NCBI GenBank assembly: GCA_026225215.1
Contig: JAMFSI010000110.1
Location: 62,001-126,000, forward strand
Length of the DNA stretch: 64,000 nt
Direction of reading: 5' to 3'
From: Sphingomonas palustris
Lineage (GTDB): Bacteria; Pseudomonadota; Alphaproteobacteria; Sphingomonadales; Sphingomonadaceae
Part shown: one piece after another, positions 42,863 to 50,323 of the stretch
Layout of the letters: every line of letters begins with the position of its first letter
Position numbering within the stretch: position 1 is the stretch's first letter
The notes under the pieces: model-generated
What the model saw: the letters and a program-made list of their open reading frames with translations, nothing else
Databases searched by the model: none
Told to the model about the DNA's origin: nothing
Translations under genes and position numbers: made by a program

Positions 42863-43945
42863 TTAGCCAACCAGCGCTGCGGGAGCGCGGATCAGGCCCA
42901 ACCGTTCCTGCGCCACTTCGAGCGCGCGCGGGTCGGCCCATTCATTGACGTCGAAACTCTCGGGAATGAAGCCCCAGCGATGCAGGAAGTTGGTGAAATC
43001 CTGGAGCGCGACAAGTGATTGTTCGCTGAGATCGGTTTTGAGCTTGGTCTGGGCGTCGTTGCCATAAGCGACCTGAACCCAATATTCGCTGGCATTGGTT
43101 TCGCGCGCCAGATAGCGACGCACCTGGTCGGGGTTCTCCTGCGCCCAGGCTTCTGCGCGCAGCACTTGTTCGACGATCGTCACTGCGGCATCGAAGTGAT
43201 GCTCGACGAGGTGGCCATCCACTGCCAGCGTGCGCGGCGTGCCATTGTTCGAACGCACCAGCGGGTCGGGATGCGCGCCGGTATCGATGACCGTGGTCAG
43301 CCCGAACTGGTGAGCGACCTGCGCCCCGTGCGCGCCTTTCAGGAAAATCGCATCGACTTCGCCGCGCAGCAGCGCGATGACTTCGAGGTTATTGGCCCGG
43401 CCCCGCCCGGTCGAACGCCCGCCCCAGGCCAGCGTGCCGCCGCGATTTTCGGCGCGGCCTTCGCTGTAATGGGTGTCGATGTCCTGATCGACCAGCTCGA
43501 CATCGGACACTTCCAACCCGTCTAGGCGCAGGGCATTTTCCAGGCCTCGGATCGCTTGCGCGCGGCTGAAATCGATCTCGACCTGCTTCCAGTTGGGCAA
43601 GCCGAAGCGGCGACCCTTGAGTTCGCGGGTGCTGGTGATGCCACTTTCCGGGCTCGCCAGGATCAGCTGAGTCTCATCGGCCCAGGACAGACCGAGCAAG
43701 CGCGTGTCGCGTCCGCGCGCACGGGCGCTGATCGCCGGAATATTGCCGCCGTGCCGGACTGAATTCTGCAAAGTATGGCTGAAATGCGATTCGCGGGTGG
43801 CGAAATCATTCGATTCTATCAGCGACGAAACCTTGGTACCCTGCTGCGCGAAAGCCTCTTCCAGCCACCCCTGCTGGATGGCGATGCCGAGCCCGGTCGG
43901 CACCGGGCAGCGTGTGTACCATAGCGTATCGAGATGTTCGGACAT
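42863..43945 (-). CDS. DszB-like (sulfinate desulfinase family) protein with intact catalytic residues, paralogue 1
   Basis: 360 aa from ATG 43945 (AAAGGAA upstream). It has the periplasmic-binding-protein fold but no signal peptide, so it is cytoplasmic and enzyme-like. It matches what I recall of DszB (2'-hydroxybiphenyl-2-sulfinate desulfinase). The active-site Cys is in WYTRCPVPT (C13). HFSHTLQNSVRHGGNIPA gives the catalytic His54 and Arg64, with the same 10-residue spacing as DszB His60/Arg70. TRLLG, GITSTRELKGRRFGL and SDVELV follow. Expected reaction: release of sulfite from an organic sulfinate. It is downstream of a DszA-family monooxygenase gene and upstream of an exporter. Automatic annotation would probably call it a NitT/TauT binding protein. 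Confidence 0.82.
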   Translation of the reverse strand: MSEHLDTLWYTRCPVPTGLGIAIQQGWLEEAFAQQGTKVSSLIESNDFATRESHFSHTLQNSVRHGGNIPAISARARGRDTRLLGLSWADETQLILASPESGITSTRELKGRRFGLPNWKQVEIDFSRAQAIRGLENALRLDGLEVSDVELVDQDIDTHYSEGRAENRGGTLAWGGRSTGRGRANNLEVIALLRGEVDAIFLKGAHGAQVAHQFGLTTVIDTGAHPDPLVRSNNGTPRTLAVDGHLVEHHFDAAVTIVEQVLRAEAWAQENPDQVRRYLARETNASEYWVQVAYGNDAQTKLKTDLSEQSLVALQDFTNFLHRWGFIPESFDVNEWADPRALEVAQERLGLIRAPAALVG

Positions 43946-43989
43946 GGTAATGTTCCTTTCTAGACGTTCTTGATTCAATCTGGTCGCTG

Positions 43990-44134
43990 AAATCCTCCCC
44001 CTCCGGGGTAGGTGGCAGCCCGAAGGGCTGACGGAGGGGGTAGCTCAAAGGACGAACTTCTCTCCCGGATGTTTCACCCGGCCCGCCCCCTCCGTCTCGC
44101 TGCGCGAGCCACCTCCCCCTCCGGGGGAGGATTT
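43990..44134. mobile_element. MITE-like palindromic element inside the desulfurisation operon
   Basis: A 145-bp element with long inverted ends (43990-44043 and 44084-44134), beginning AAATCCTCCCC and ending GGGGAGGATTT, as in the copy at 16145-16292. No coding content. It separates the monooxygenase gene from the DszB-like gene and would form a strong hairpin in the operon transcript. Confidence 0.7.
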
Positions 44135-44159
44135 TGCGTGGGCGCGTCGATGGGCCATG

Positions 44160-45506
44160 TCAGGCGACGAGCGCCGGCTGGCGCTGATGAGCAGCATTGG
44201 GATTTTCCGGGCGCGGCAGGTGCAAATGCTCGCGTAGCGTCGTGCCTTCGTATTCCTTGCGGAACAGCCCGCGACGTTGCAGTTCCGGCACCACTTGATC
44301 GACGAAATCCTCGAGCGAGGAAGGCAGCAGCGGCGGGATCAGGTTGAAGCCATCGGCGGCGCCGCGCTCGAACCAATCCTGCATGGCGTCGGCGATATCG
44401 GTCGCCGTGCCCAACACCACCCGGTGACCGCGCACCGCGTTGAAACGCAGGAACAGCTGGCGGATCGTCAGGTTCTCGCGCCGGGCCAGCGCGGTCAGCT
44501 GACGCCAACGGCCCTTGCCGTTTTCGGGCTCGGGCAGATCGGGGAGCGGCCCATCGAGCGGATAAGCGCTGACATCGTGGCCCATAAGGTTGAGATCACC
44601 GGAGAAATCCACGGCTTCTTCGAGCGCGGCGAACTTGTCCTGCGCCTCCTGCAAGCTGCCGGCGATGGTGAACGACAGGCCCGGCATGACCTTCAGCGTA
44701 TCGGGATCGCGGCCATAGCCGACGACCCGCGCCTTGACGTCGGCATAGAAAGCCTGAGCGTCCTCGATAAATTGGGCCGCCGCGTAGATCATCTCGGCAT
44801 GGCGGGCGGCGAAATCGCGCCCCGTTTCCGAATTCCCCGCCTGTGCGAATACCGGATAGCCTTGCACCGGGCGCGGCATGTCGAGCACCGAATCGAGATG
44901 ATAATAGGGCCCGCGATGATGCACCGGATGGACGGCATCGCGGCGCAGGTAGATGCCACTATCGCGGTCTGCGCCCTCGAAGGCGTCATCCTCCCAACTG
45001 TCCCACAGCCCTTTCGCCGCGGCGACGAAATCATCGGCGCGGGCGTAGCGCTCGGCATGGCTCGCAGGTTGATCGACGCCGAAACTCTTGGCGGCGCCGT
45101 CGGCCAATGAAGACACGATATTCCAGCCGGTGCGTCCGCCGCTGATCCGATCGAGCGAGGCAAAGCGCCGCGCCAGCGAATAGGGTTGCTCGAAATTGGT
45201 GTTCACCGTCGCGACAAGGCCGATGCGGCTGGTGATGCTGGCCAGCGCAGCGATCACCGTGAGCGGCTCGAAATCGAGGAAGGCGTGGCGCCGCTCGATG
45301 CCCTTGGTCGAATCCCCGGACTGTCCGACGAAATCGGCGAAGAACGCCGCGTCGAGCTTGCCGCGCTCAGCCGTCTGCACCAGCCGCGCCCAATGCTGGA
45401 AATCGGGCAGGCCCGCCGGCGCGCTACCGGGCTGGCGCCACGCGCCGGGATGATGCCCGTGACGGGTGAGGAAGACGGCAATCGCAAGCTGGCGTTTTTG
45501 GCTCAT
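44160..45506 (-). CDS. NtaA/SnaA/DszA-family FMN-dependent monooxygenase, copy 1
   Basis: 448-aa luciferase-like flavin monooxygenase. Family blocks: LDAAFFADFVGQ, ARRFASLDRISGGRTGWNIVS, ERYARADDFVAAAKGLWDSW, RGPYYHLDS...RPVQGYPVFAQAGNS, and the C-terminal PSSLEDFVDQVVPELQRRGLFR followed by YEGTTLREHL. DszA of this family splits the C-S bond of a sulfone to give a sulfinate, the substrate type of DszB; other members oxidise nitrilotriacetate or alkyl sulfones. It needs reduced FMN from a reductase, perhaps the nitroreductase at 53971. Between the aldolase-like gene and DszB-like paralogue 1 in one operon. Confidence 0.88.
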   Translation of the reverse strand: MSQKRQLAIAVFLTRHGHHPGAWRQPGSAPAGLPDFQHWARLVQTAERGKLDAAFFADFVGQSGDSTKGIERRHAFLDFEPLTVIAALASITSRIGLVATVNTNFEQPYSLARRFASLDRISGGRTGWNIVSSLADGAAKSFGVDQPASHAERYARADDFVAAAKGLWDSWEDDAFEGADRDSGIYLRRDAVHPVHHRGPYYHLDSVLDMPRPVQGYPVFAQAGNSETGRDFAARHAEMIYAAAQFIEDAQAFYADVKARVVGYGRDPDTLKVMPGLSFTIAGSLQEAQDKFAALEEAVDFSGDLNLMGHDVSAYPLDGPLPDLPEPENGKGRWRQLTALARRENLTIRQLFLRFNAVRGHRVVLGTATDIADAMQDWFERGAADGFNLIPPLLPSSLEDFVDQVVPELQRRGLFRKEYEGTTLREHLHLPRPENPNAAHQRQPALVA

Positions 45507-45569
45507 GGCTAATCCGGTCGTGGCAGAAGAAACGGGGCCGCCGCCTGGCAGGCAGCGGCCCCGTGGATA

Positions 45570-46310
45570 TTATTCGGCAGGTTCGACGGCAGGCTCGCGC
45601 AGCACGATCTTGCCGTCATCGGTGACATGAGCGTCGGGCGGCACGAGCTTGCCCATCTTCCACTGCTGTTCGAGCACGCCGGGGCCAAACGGCTTGGAGC
45701 CACCCAGCGCTGCCGCCAGCACCTGGAAGCGCGCGCCCTCTTCGAGCAACACGATATTGTTCACCAGATGGCGCAGGCCTTTCCAGCTCCACACCGTCGC
45801 GCCGCCATTGGCCTCGACGATCGCGGGCACTTCGTGATCGACCTTGATCGCGTCGAGAATGAAGTCGGCCTCGCTCTGGCGCCGGTTGATGTAGACCGGC
45901 AAATGCGAGGTAAAGCGGAAGCGACGGTTGGGCACATAAAGCAGCGGCAGCTCGGCATGCGCCTGCGAATAGGCCCCCAGATGCGGGGCATGGACATGGC
46001 TGATCGCCGCGAAGTCGGGATGCGCCTTGAACAGCTTAAGGTAGCGCCCTTCGCCCGAGGGCTGATCGCCCCATTCGGCCTGCCCGTCGAAATTGAGCAC
46101 CGTCGTGATCGGCGCATCCGGATCCTCGGCCCACAGCCCGGCATAGCCGAACGTGACGATCCGCTCTTCGCCCGGCACGCGCACGGCAAAGCCGACCGTG
46201 CCCGAAGGCGAGATGGTGTGGGTTTCGCGCAGCAGGCGAAACGCCTTGCGCGCGTCGGCCTCGGTTTCGCGGACGAAAGCAATCGTGGTCTTGGAAAGTC
46301 CTTGAGTCAT
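45570..46310 (-). CDS. Class II aldolase/adducin-family protein
   Basis: 246 aa from the ATG at 46310. The family fold appears as AFRLLRETHTISPSGTVGFAVRVPG and the metal-binding HVHAPHLGAYSQAHAELPLL. A later HEVPAIVEANGGATVWSWKGL corresponds to the third-histidine region but carries HEV rather than the usual HG pattern. Members include fuculose-phosphate aldolase and decarboxylating or dehydrating relatives; the reaction here cannot be assigned. It lies between DszB-like paralogue 2 (11 nt upstream) and the DszA-family gene, so it may act on the carbon skeleton left after desulfurisation. Confidence 0.85.
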   Translation of the reverse strand: MTQGLSKTTIAFVRETEADARKAFRLLRETHTISPSGTVGFAVRVPGEERIVTFGYAGLWAEDPDAPITTVLNFDGQAEWGDQPSGEGRYLKLFKAHPDFAAISHVHAPHLGAYSQAHAELPLLYVPNRRFRFTSHLPVYINRRQSEADFILDAIKVDHEVPAIVEANGGATVWSWKGLRHLVNNIVLLEEGARFQVLAAALGGSKPFGPGVLEQQWKMGKLVPPDAHVTDDGKIVLREPAVEPAE

Positions 46311-46321
46311 GGCAAGTCTCC

Positions 46322-47431
46322 TCAGGCTGGAACGGTATGTTGCGGAGCGGGAAGGTTGGCGTTGAAGGCAATCGCTGCCGCCAGCGGACGCGGATCGATC
46401 CAGTCCGCCAGGGCAAAATCGGCATCGAGAAAGCCGTGCGTGAACAGGAATTTCTTCTGTAGATCGAACAGCGCGAGGCGCTCCTCGTCCAGCGTCGGCT
46501 TCAACCCCTCGTGCAGCTTGGCATAGGCCTGGTTGACCGACGCGGCGCTCGCGGCGGTCTCGAATTCCAGGATTTCGCGCAAGGCATCGGGCTGGTCTTT
46601 GGCGAAGTCGGCGGCGCGCAGCGTCACCGCGAGAAAGCGCACGACGAGGTCGAAGTGATCGTCGAGCAGGCTCTGGTGAACGGTGATCGGGCGCGGCGTG
46701 CCATTGTTGACGCGAAAGCGGCGGTCGGCGATGGCATCGAGATCGACGGCCACTTCCAGCCCGGCCTCGCGCGCGGCATCGAGCGCCGAGGCGCCCTTGA
46801 CGTAGATCGCATCGACCGTGCCATCGACCAGCGCCTGGACCGGCCACAGCCGGCCGAGCCGGCGATCTCCCGCCGGGCGTAGATCGCGGCCCGCACCGCC
46901 GACCTCGCGGGTGTGATCGGGGGTTTCGATCAGTTCGACATCGTCCAGCGTCAGCCCGACCGATGCCAGCACGCCCTTATAGCCGGCCAGCGACATGCCT
47001 CGGGCAATGCTAGTGCCGCGGACATGCTCGGCGATCGGATTGCGATTCCAACCGGGCAGCGCCAGGCGCTTGCCCTTCAAATCCTCGGCCCGGGTGATGC
47101 CGCTGCCGCCGCGCACGAGAATGAGCTGGCTTTCTTCGATCCAGGTCAGGCCGATCAACCGGGTCGGTTCGCCTTGCGCCCGCGCACCGAAGGCCAGCAT
47201 ATTGCCGCCCTCACGGATCAGCGCGGGCAGGCGGTGATCATAATGATGCCGGGCCAGTTCCGAGCCCGATTCCTGCAGCGTGCGCAGCGCGATACCGTCA
47301 GCGGCGAAGGCCTCGGTCAACCAGCCGAGCTTGTAAGCGATGCCGGTGGCCGTAGGCACCGGGCAGCGGGTAAACCACAATTCGTCCAATCGGGCCGTTG
47401 CGGCAGGCTGGCGCTGAAGCGCAGTGGACAT
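46322..47431 (-). CDS. DszB-like (sulfinate desulfinase family) protein with intact catalytic residues, paralogue 2
   Basis: 369 aa, no signal peptide. The nucleophile-type Cys23 lies in WFTRCPVPTATG. RHHYDHRLPALIREGGNM supplies His63 and Arg73 in DszB spacing. GSGITRAEDLKGKRLALPG and DDVELIETPDHT are shared with paralogue 1. First gene of the minus-strand operon (paralogue 2, aldolase-like, DszA-like, paralogue 1, two exporter halves), with a perfect sigma-54 promoter 40 nt upstream of its ATG. The expected role is hydrolysis of a sulfinate to sulfite; the substrate is unknown. Confidence 0.82.
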   Translation of the reverse strand: MSTALQRQPAATARLDELWFTRCPVPTATGIAYKLGWLTEAFAADGIALRTLQESGSELARHHYDHRLPALIREGGNMLAFGARAQGEPTRLIGLTWIEESQLILVRGGSGITRAEDLKGKRLALPGWNRNPIAEHVRGTSIARGMSLAGYKGVLASVGLTLDDVELIETPDHTREVGGAGRDLRPAGDRRLGRLWPVQALVDGTVDAIYVKGASALDAAREAGLEVAVDLDAIADRRFRVNNGTPRPITVHQSLLDDHFDLVVRFLAVTLRAADFAKDQPDALREILEFETAASAASVNQAYAKLHEGLKPTLDEERLALFDLQKKFLFTHGFLDADFALADWIDPRPLAAAIAFNANLPAPQHTVPA

Positions 47432-47470
47432 GGCAGATAACCCCTCGTCAATTGAACCGAAGGATCACTC

Positions 47471-47485
47471 GCAAGGGCCATGCCA
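47471..47485 (-). promoter_or_regulatory. Sigma-54 promoter of the minus-strand desulfurisation operon
   Basis: On the minus strand TGGCATG-GCCC-TTGC matches the -24/-12 consensus with correct 10-nt spacing between GG and GC, 40 nt upstream of the ATG at 47431. It would drive 46322-47431 through 39185. Confidence 0.85.
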
Positions 47486-47494
47486 AGCGCGAAA

Positions 47495-47554
47495 GTGCTA
47501 AATTGCGCCGTTTTCGCGCACCAAAATACTGCCCGCTGCGCGATATTCAGCAGC
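47495..47554 (-). promoter_or_regulatory. Activator sites upstream of the minus-strand operon
   Basis: On the minus strand GCTGAATATCGCGCAGC (47553-47537) fits GCTG-N5-YGCGCAGC exactly. A weaker copy, GGCGCAATTTAGCAC, lies at 47509-47495, centres 43 bp apart. The strong site is 52-68 nt upstream of the sigma-54 promoter. The rest of the 47432-47742 gap is filled by the REP doublet at 47614-47705. Confidence 0.6.
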
Positions 47555-47613
47555 AGCTATGGTGGTTTTTCACCGCTGACGTATTATGCCAAACTGCCAT
47601 GGCCGAAATCTAT

Positions 47614-47705
47614 CCCGTCCATGCTGAGCTTGTCGAAGCACTGCCTTGTTCTTCTGATGAGCCCAAGAAAGAAAGACAATCCTTCGACAAGCTCAGGACC
47701 GACGG
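47614..47705. repeat. REP-like palindromic repeat doublet, copy 3
   Basis: Inverted arms around 47614-47655 and 47668-47705 share the core CTGAGCTTGTCGAAG with copies 1 and 2, but are more diverged from each other. It lies between the activator gene's stop and the desulfurisation operon promoter and may insulate them. Confidence 0.8.
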
Positions 47706-47742
47706 GAAAAGGTTTGGGCCGCGATTAGCGCAACCTATGGTA

Positions 47743-48861
47743 TTAGATCAGCCCCAAATTCTTGAGATAAGTCCGCACGACATTCCGGGTGACGCCAAGC
47801 GCCTCGGCCGTCTTGATCTGGTTGGCGCTGCATTGGCGGAACGCTTCCGTGACCGTCGTGCCGATCAGCCTTTCGAGCAAGTCCGCATGGCCGCCCTGCA
47901 ACAGCCGGCCCACCAGCGGGCGCACCAGATCCTCGAGCGCAGCACCGGAATCATTGAGCCCATCATCGGGCGGATCATACGCGAACCGCGCGCCCAACCC
48001 CAGATCCTCCTCCTCGATGCGGCCATCCTGGCAGACCAGCGTGCCGCGATGAATGGCGTTTTCCAGCTCGCGGATATTGCCCGGCCAGCCGTAACCGAAC
48101 AGCGCCTCCTCGGCAGAAGGGGTAAGTTCCAGGCGGCTCGGCTCGTGCCGATCGCCGTAGACCTGGAGGAAGTGGCGGGCGAGCGGCAGGATGTCGGCGC
48201 GCCGATCGCGCAGCGGCAGCAACGGCAGGGTCACGACTTGCAACCGGTAGAACAGATCGGATCGAAACCGCTTCTCTTCTACCTCCCGGTGCAGTTCGAC
48301 ATTGGTCGCGGCGATCACCCGCACATCGAGCTTGATCGGGGTCCGCGAGCCGAGACGGACCACCTCGCGCTCCTGCAGCACCCGCAGGAGCTTGACTTGC
48401 AGCGCCAGCGGCAGATCGCCGATCTCATCGAGGAACAGCGTACCGCCGTTGGCGGCCTCGAACCAGCCGGGCCGCGCCGCCAATGCTCCGGTGAACGCAC
48501 CGCGCTCATAGCCGAACAATTCACCCTCGATGAGCGATTCGGAAAACGCCCCGCAATTGACTGCGACAAAGGCCGCGCCCGCGCGCCGGCTACGGGCATG
48601 GACATAACGGGCGACCAGCTCCTTGCCGGTGCCGGTCTCACCGATGACCAGGACATTGGCTTCGCTGGGAGCCACTTTTTCGATCAGCGGCAATATCTTG
48701 CGTGAGCGCGGATCGGTAAACACCAAGGCCCGGGCACGCGGTCCGGTGGCGTGATGATCCTCCGATTCAAAGGCCAGCAAGGGACGGCCATCAGGGCTGA
48801 CGGTCGAGACCAGACCGCCTAAACCTTCGCCGACGAAACGATCCTGCGGCACCACGGCCAT
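47743..48861 (-). CDS. Sigma-54-dependent transcriptional activator (SfnR-like)
   Basis: 372 aa: a short N-terminus of about 50 residues with no receiver or GAF domain, a central AAA+ domain with Walker [13 protein letters not shown], sigma-54 contact loop [11 protein letters not shown] and [11 protein letters not shown], and a C-terminal Fis-type helix-turn-helix ([20 protein letters not shown]). Activators lacking a sensory domain, such as SfnR of Pseudomonas putida, are controlled by their own expression, there by sulfur limitation. It lies in the middle of the island next to five sigma-54 promoters with a shared dyad, so it is the probable activator of the regulon. Upstream is a 15-bp dyad that may carry the sulfur signal. 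Confidence 0.9.
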   Translation of the reverse strand: MAVVPQDRFVGEGLGGLVSTVSPDGRPLLAFESEDHHATGPRARALVFTDPRSRKILPLIEKVAPSEANVLVIGETGTGKELVARYVHARSRRAGAAFVAVNCGAFSESLIEGELFGYERGAFTGALAARPGWFEAANGGTLFLDEIGDLPLALQVKLLRVLQEREVVRLGSRTPIKLDVRVIAATNVELHREVEEKRFRSDLFYRLQVVTLPLLPLRDRRADILPLARHFLQVYGDRHEPSRLELTPSAEEALFGYGWPGNIRELENAIHRGTLVCQDGRIEEEDLGLGARFAYDPPDDGLNDSGAALEDLVRPLVGRLLQGGHADLLERLIGTTVTEAFRQCSANQIKTAEALGVTRNVVRTYLKNLGLI

Positions 48862-48900
48862 ACTTCCTCCCGAGTTGCCGGGAGATTACCAGATTATTCT

Positions 48901-48915
48901 CTACCTTGTTAGTAG
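48901..48915 (-). promoter_or_regulatory. Candidate operator in front of the sigma-54 activator gene
   Basis: On the minus strand CTACTAACAAGGTAG, an imperfect dyad 40 nt upstream of the activator ATG. A 15-bp relative, CTACTTATTTGGTAG, with 11 identical positions, overlaps the promoter of the fourth TonB receptor (58602-58616). I infer a common regulator. Confidence 0.45.
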
Positions 48916-48941
48916 AAAAACAATTGCCAGGCCTAGCGCGG

Positions 48942-49997
48942 CTATTGCGCCGCCGTTTGAATCGGCTCGGCATCGCTGGCCAGTCGCTGGATTGCAGCCG
49001 CCAAAGGGGCAGGATCGACCCAGGATTGGACATCCACCGGCGCTGTCAGAAAGCCCTGCGCCCAGAGGAATTGCGCCTGAATCCGCAGCATGTCGATGCG
49101 ATCGGCTGAGAGATCGGGATGCAACGCGCGCAGGACATGGCTGCGATAGGCCGCCTCGACGCCGCCCAGGCCCGAGAGCGTGTCGCGTGCCAGGATCGGC
49201 TTGAGTTCCGCCGGGTGAGTGGCGGCCCAATCGGCGGCGCGCAGCGTCTGGGCGAGAAACCGCACGACCAGATCGAAGTGATGGTCGAGCATATGCTGGT
49301 GGACGACGATCGGGCGCGGGGTGCCGTTGTTGATCCGCGTCATCCGGCTCGGATAGGCATCGAGTTCGACCGCAGCCTCGAGCCCCAGTTCCGCTGCCAG
49401 CTCGGCGGCCGCCGCGCCTTTGGCATAGACCGCATCGACCTTGCCCTGCGCCAGCCATTCAAGGCCGAGCCATAATCGTCGCATGCCCTGGGCGCTGGTC
49501 GATTCGGATGGGGGGGCTGGCACTTCGACCAGCCGCACGTCGTCCAGCGTCAGTCCGCCGAGTGCGAGCGCGCTGGTAATGCCGCGCAGCGCCATGGCGC
49601 GGGCAATGCTTTCGCCCGGCGTGCGGCTGAAGCCGGGCAGGGCAAAGCGCATGCCTTTGAGGTTCATGGGCTCCAGCACCGGGGTATCCCGCCGGGTCAT
49701 GATCACCTGGCGCTCGTCGATCCAGGTCAGGCCGATAACCCGGGTCGGCGCGCCCAGTGCCCGCGCCGCCAGCGCCTTGATGTTTCCACCCTCGCGGAAC
49801 AAGTGCAGCCCCAGATGTTCGGGATCGGCGGTGACGATATTGAGACCGCCCTCATTCACGCGCCGCACGACGATGCCGTCGCCGGCGAATTCCTCGCTGA
49901 TCCAGCCGAGCGCCCAGGCCACGCCCGATGCCGCTGCCACCGGACTACGCGTCATCCACAAGGATCGGGGCAATTCAGGGCTCGGCACTTCAGGCAT
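48942..49997 (-). CDS. DszB-like paralogue 3, lacking the catalytic Cys and His
   Basis: 351 aa from ATG 49997, no signal peptide. Alignable by eye with paralogues 1 and 2 throughout (WMTRSPVAAASGVAW, LFREGGNIKALAARALG, TRVIGLTWIDER, DDVRLVEVP). The Cys position is Ser18 and the His position Asp58; only Arg68 of the triad remains. It is therefore unlikely to desulfinate by the DszB mechanism and may be a binding or regulatory paralogue, or use another chemistry. A perfect sigma-54 promoter precedes it, so it is co-expressed with the rest. It is followed by the activator gene after 80 nt. Confidence 0.8.
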   Translation of the reverse strand: MPEVPSPELPRSLWMTRSPVAAASGVAWALGWISEEFAGDGIVVRRVNEGGLNIVTADPEHLGLHLFREGGNIKALAARALGAPTRVIGLTWIDERQVIMTRRDTPVLEPMNLKGMRFALPGFSRTPGESIARAMALRGITSALALGGLTLDDVRLVEVPAPPSESTSAQGMRRLWLGLEWLAQGKVDAVYAKGAAAAELAAELGLEAAVELDAYPSRMTRINNGTPRPIVVHQHMLDHHFDLVVRFLAQTLRAADWAATHPAELKPILARDTLSGLGGVEAAYRSHVLRALHPDLSADRIDMLRIQAQFLWAQGFLTAPVDVQSWVDPAPLAAAIQRLASDAEPIQTAAQ

Positions 49998-50066
49998 GCT
50001 GTTCTCCCTGGCCCGCCCGCGATGACACAGAATGGCGGTCTTATCTCGATACAAGACTATCGCCTG

Positions 50067-50081
50067 GCAAACCCCGTGCCA
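50067..50081 (-). promoter_or_regulatory. Sigma-54 promoter of DszB-like paralogue 3
   Basis: On the minus strand TGGCACG-GGGT-TTGC is a perfect -24/-12 match 70 nt upstream of the ATG at 49997. It is divergent from the promoter at 50259; both can share the activator sites between them. Confidence 0.85.
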
Positions 50082-50144
50082 AGCAGCGTAAATCAGCGGC
50101 GCTCAAGGATGAATGAGCGAAAATTTGCCGCGCTGTCAGTCAGG

Positions 50145-50194
50145 GCGCTGGGATTTGCGCAGCCAGGATGGTGCAACTGCTGCAAATTGCGCAG
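50145..50194. promoter_or_regulatory. Shared activator sites between divergent sigma-54 promoters
   Basis: GCTGGGATTTGCGCAGC (50147-50163) and GCTGCAAATTGCGCAGT (50179-50195) both fit GCTG-N5-YGCGCAG, with centres 32 bp apart (three helical turns). They lie 66-128 nt from the minus promoter and 64-112 nt from the plus promoter. The 49998-50323 gap holds only these control elements. Confidence 0.7.
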
Positions 50195-50258
50195 TCCGCC
50201 CGCTTACACCCCCCCGCCCCACTGCCCCAGCCCCAGCAATTACGCCGCGATGGCGAAT

Positions 50259-50273
50259 TGGCACGCGTGGTGC
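50259..50273 (+). promoter_or_regulatory. Sigma-54 promoter of the sulfonate uptake/monooxygenase operon
   Basis: TGGCACG-CGTG-GTGC has a perfect -24 element and correct spacing; the -12 box has G for T. It lies 50 nt upstream of the preferred GTG start at 50324 and excludes translation starts upstream of about 50285. Confidence 0.7.
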
Positions 50274-50323
50274 ATCGTTCAAGGCTGAAGCTTCAGACCA
50301 TGCTTGCGGAAAGGCAGTACCCA

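Noticed and set aside
42863-49997. Calling the three DszB-like products NitT/TauT periplasmic binding proteins
   Set aside because: None has a signal peptide or lipobox, and two carry the DszB Cys-His-Arg pattern. A true lipoprotein receptor for the importer is already present at 50324-51478.
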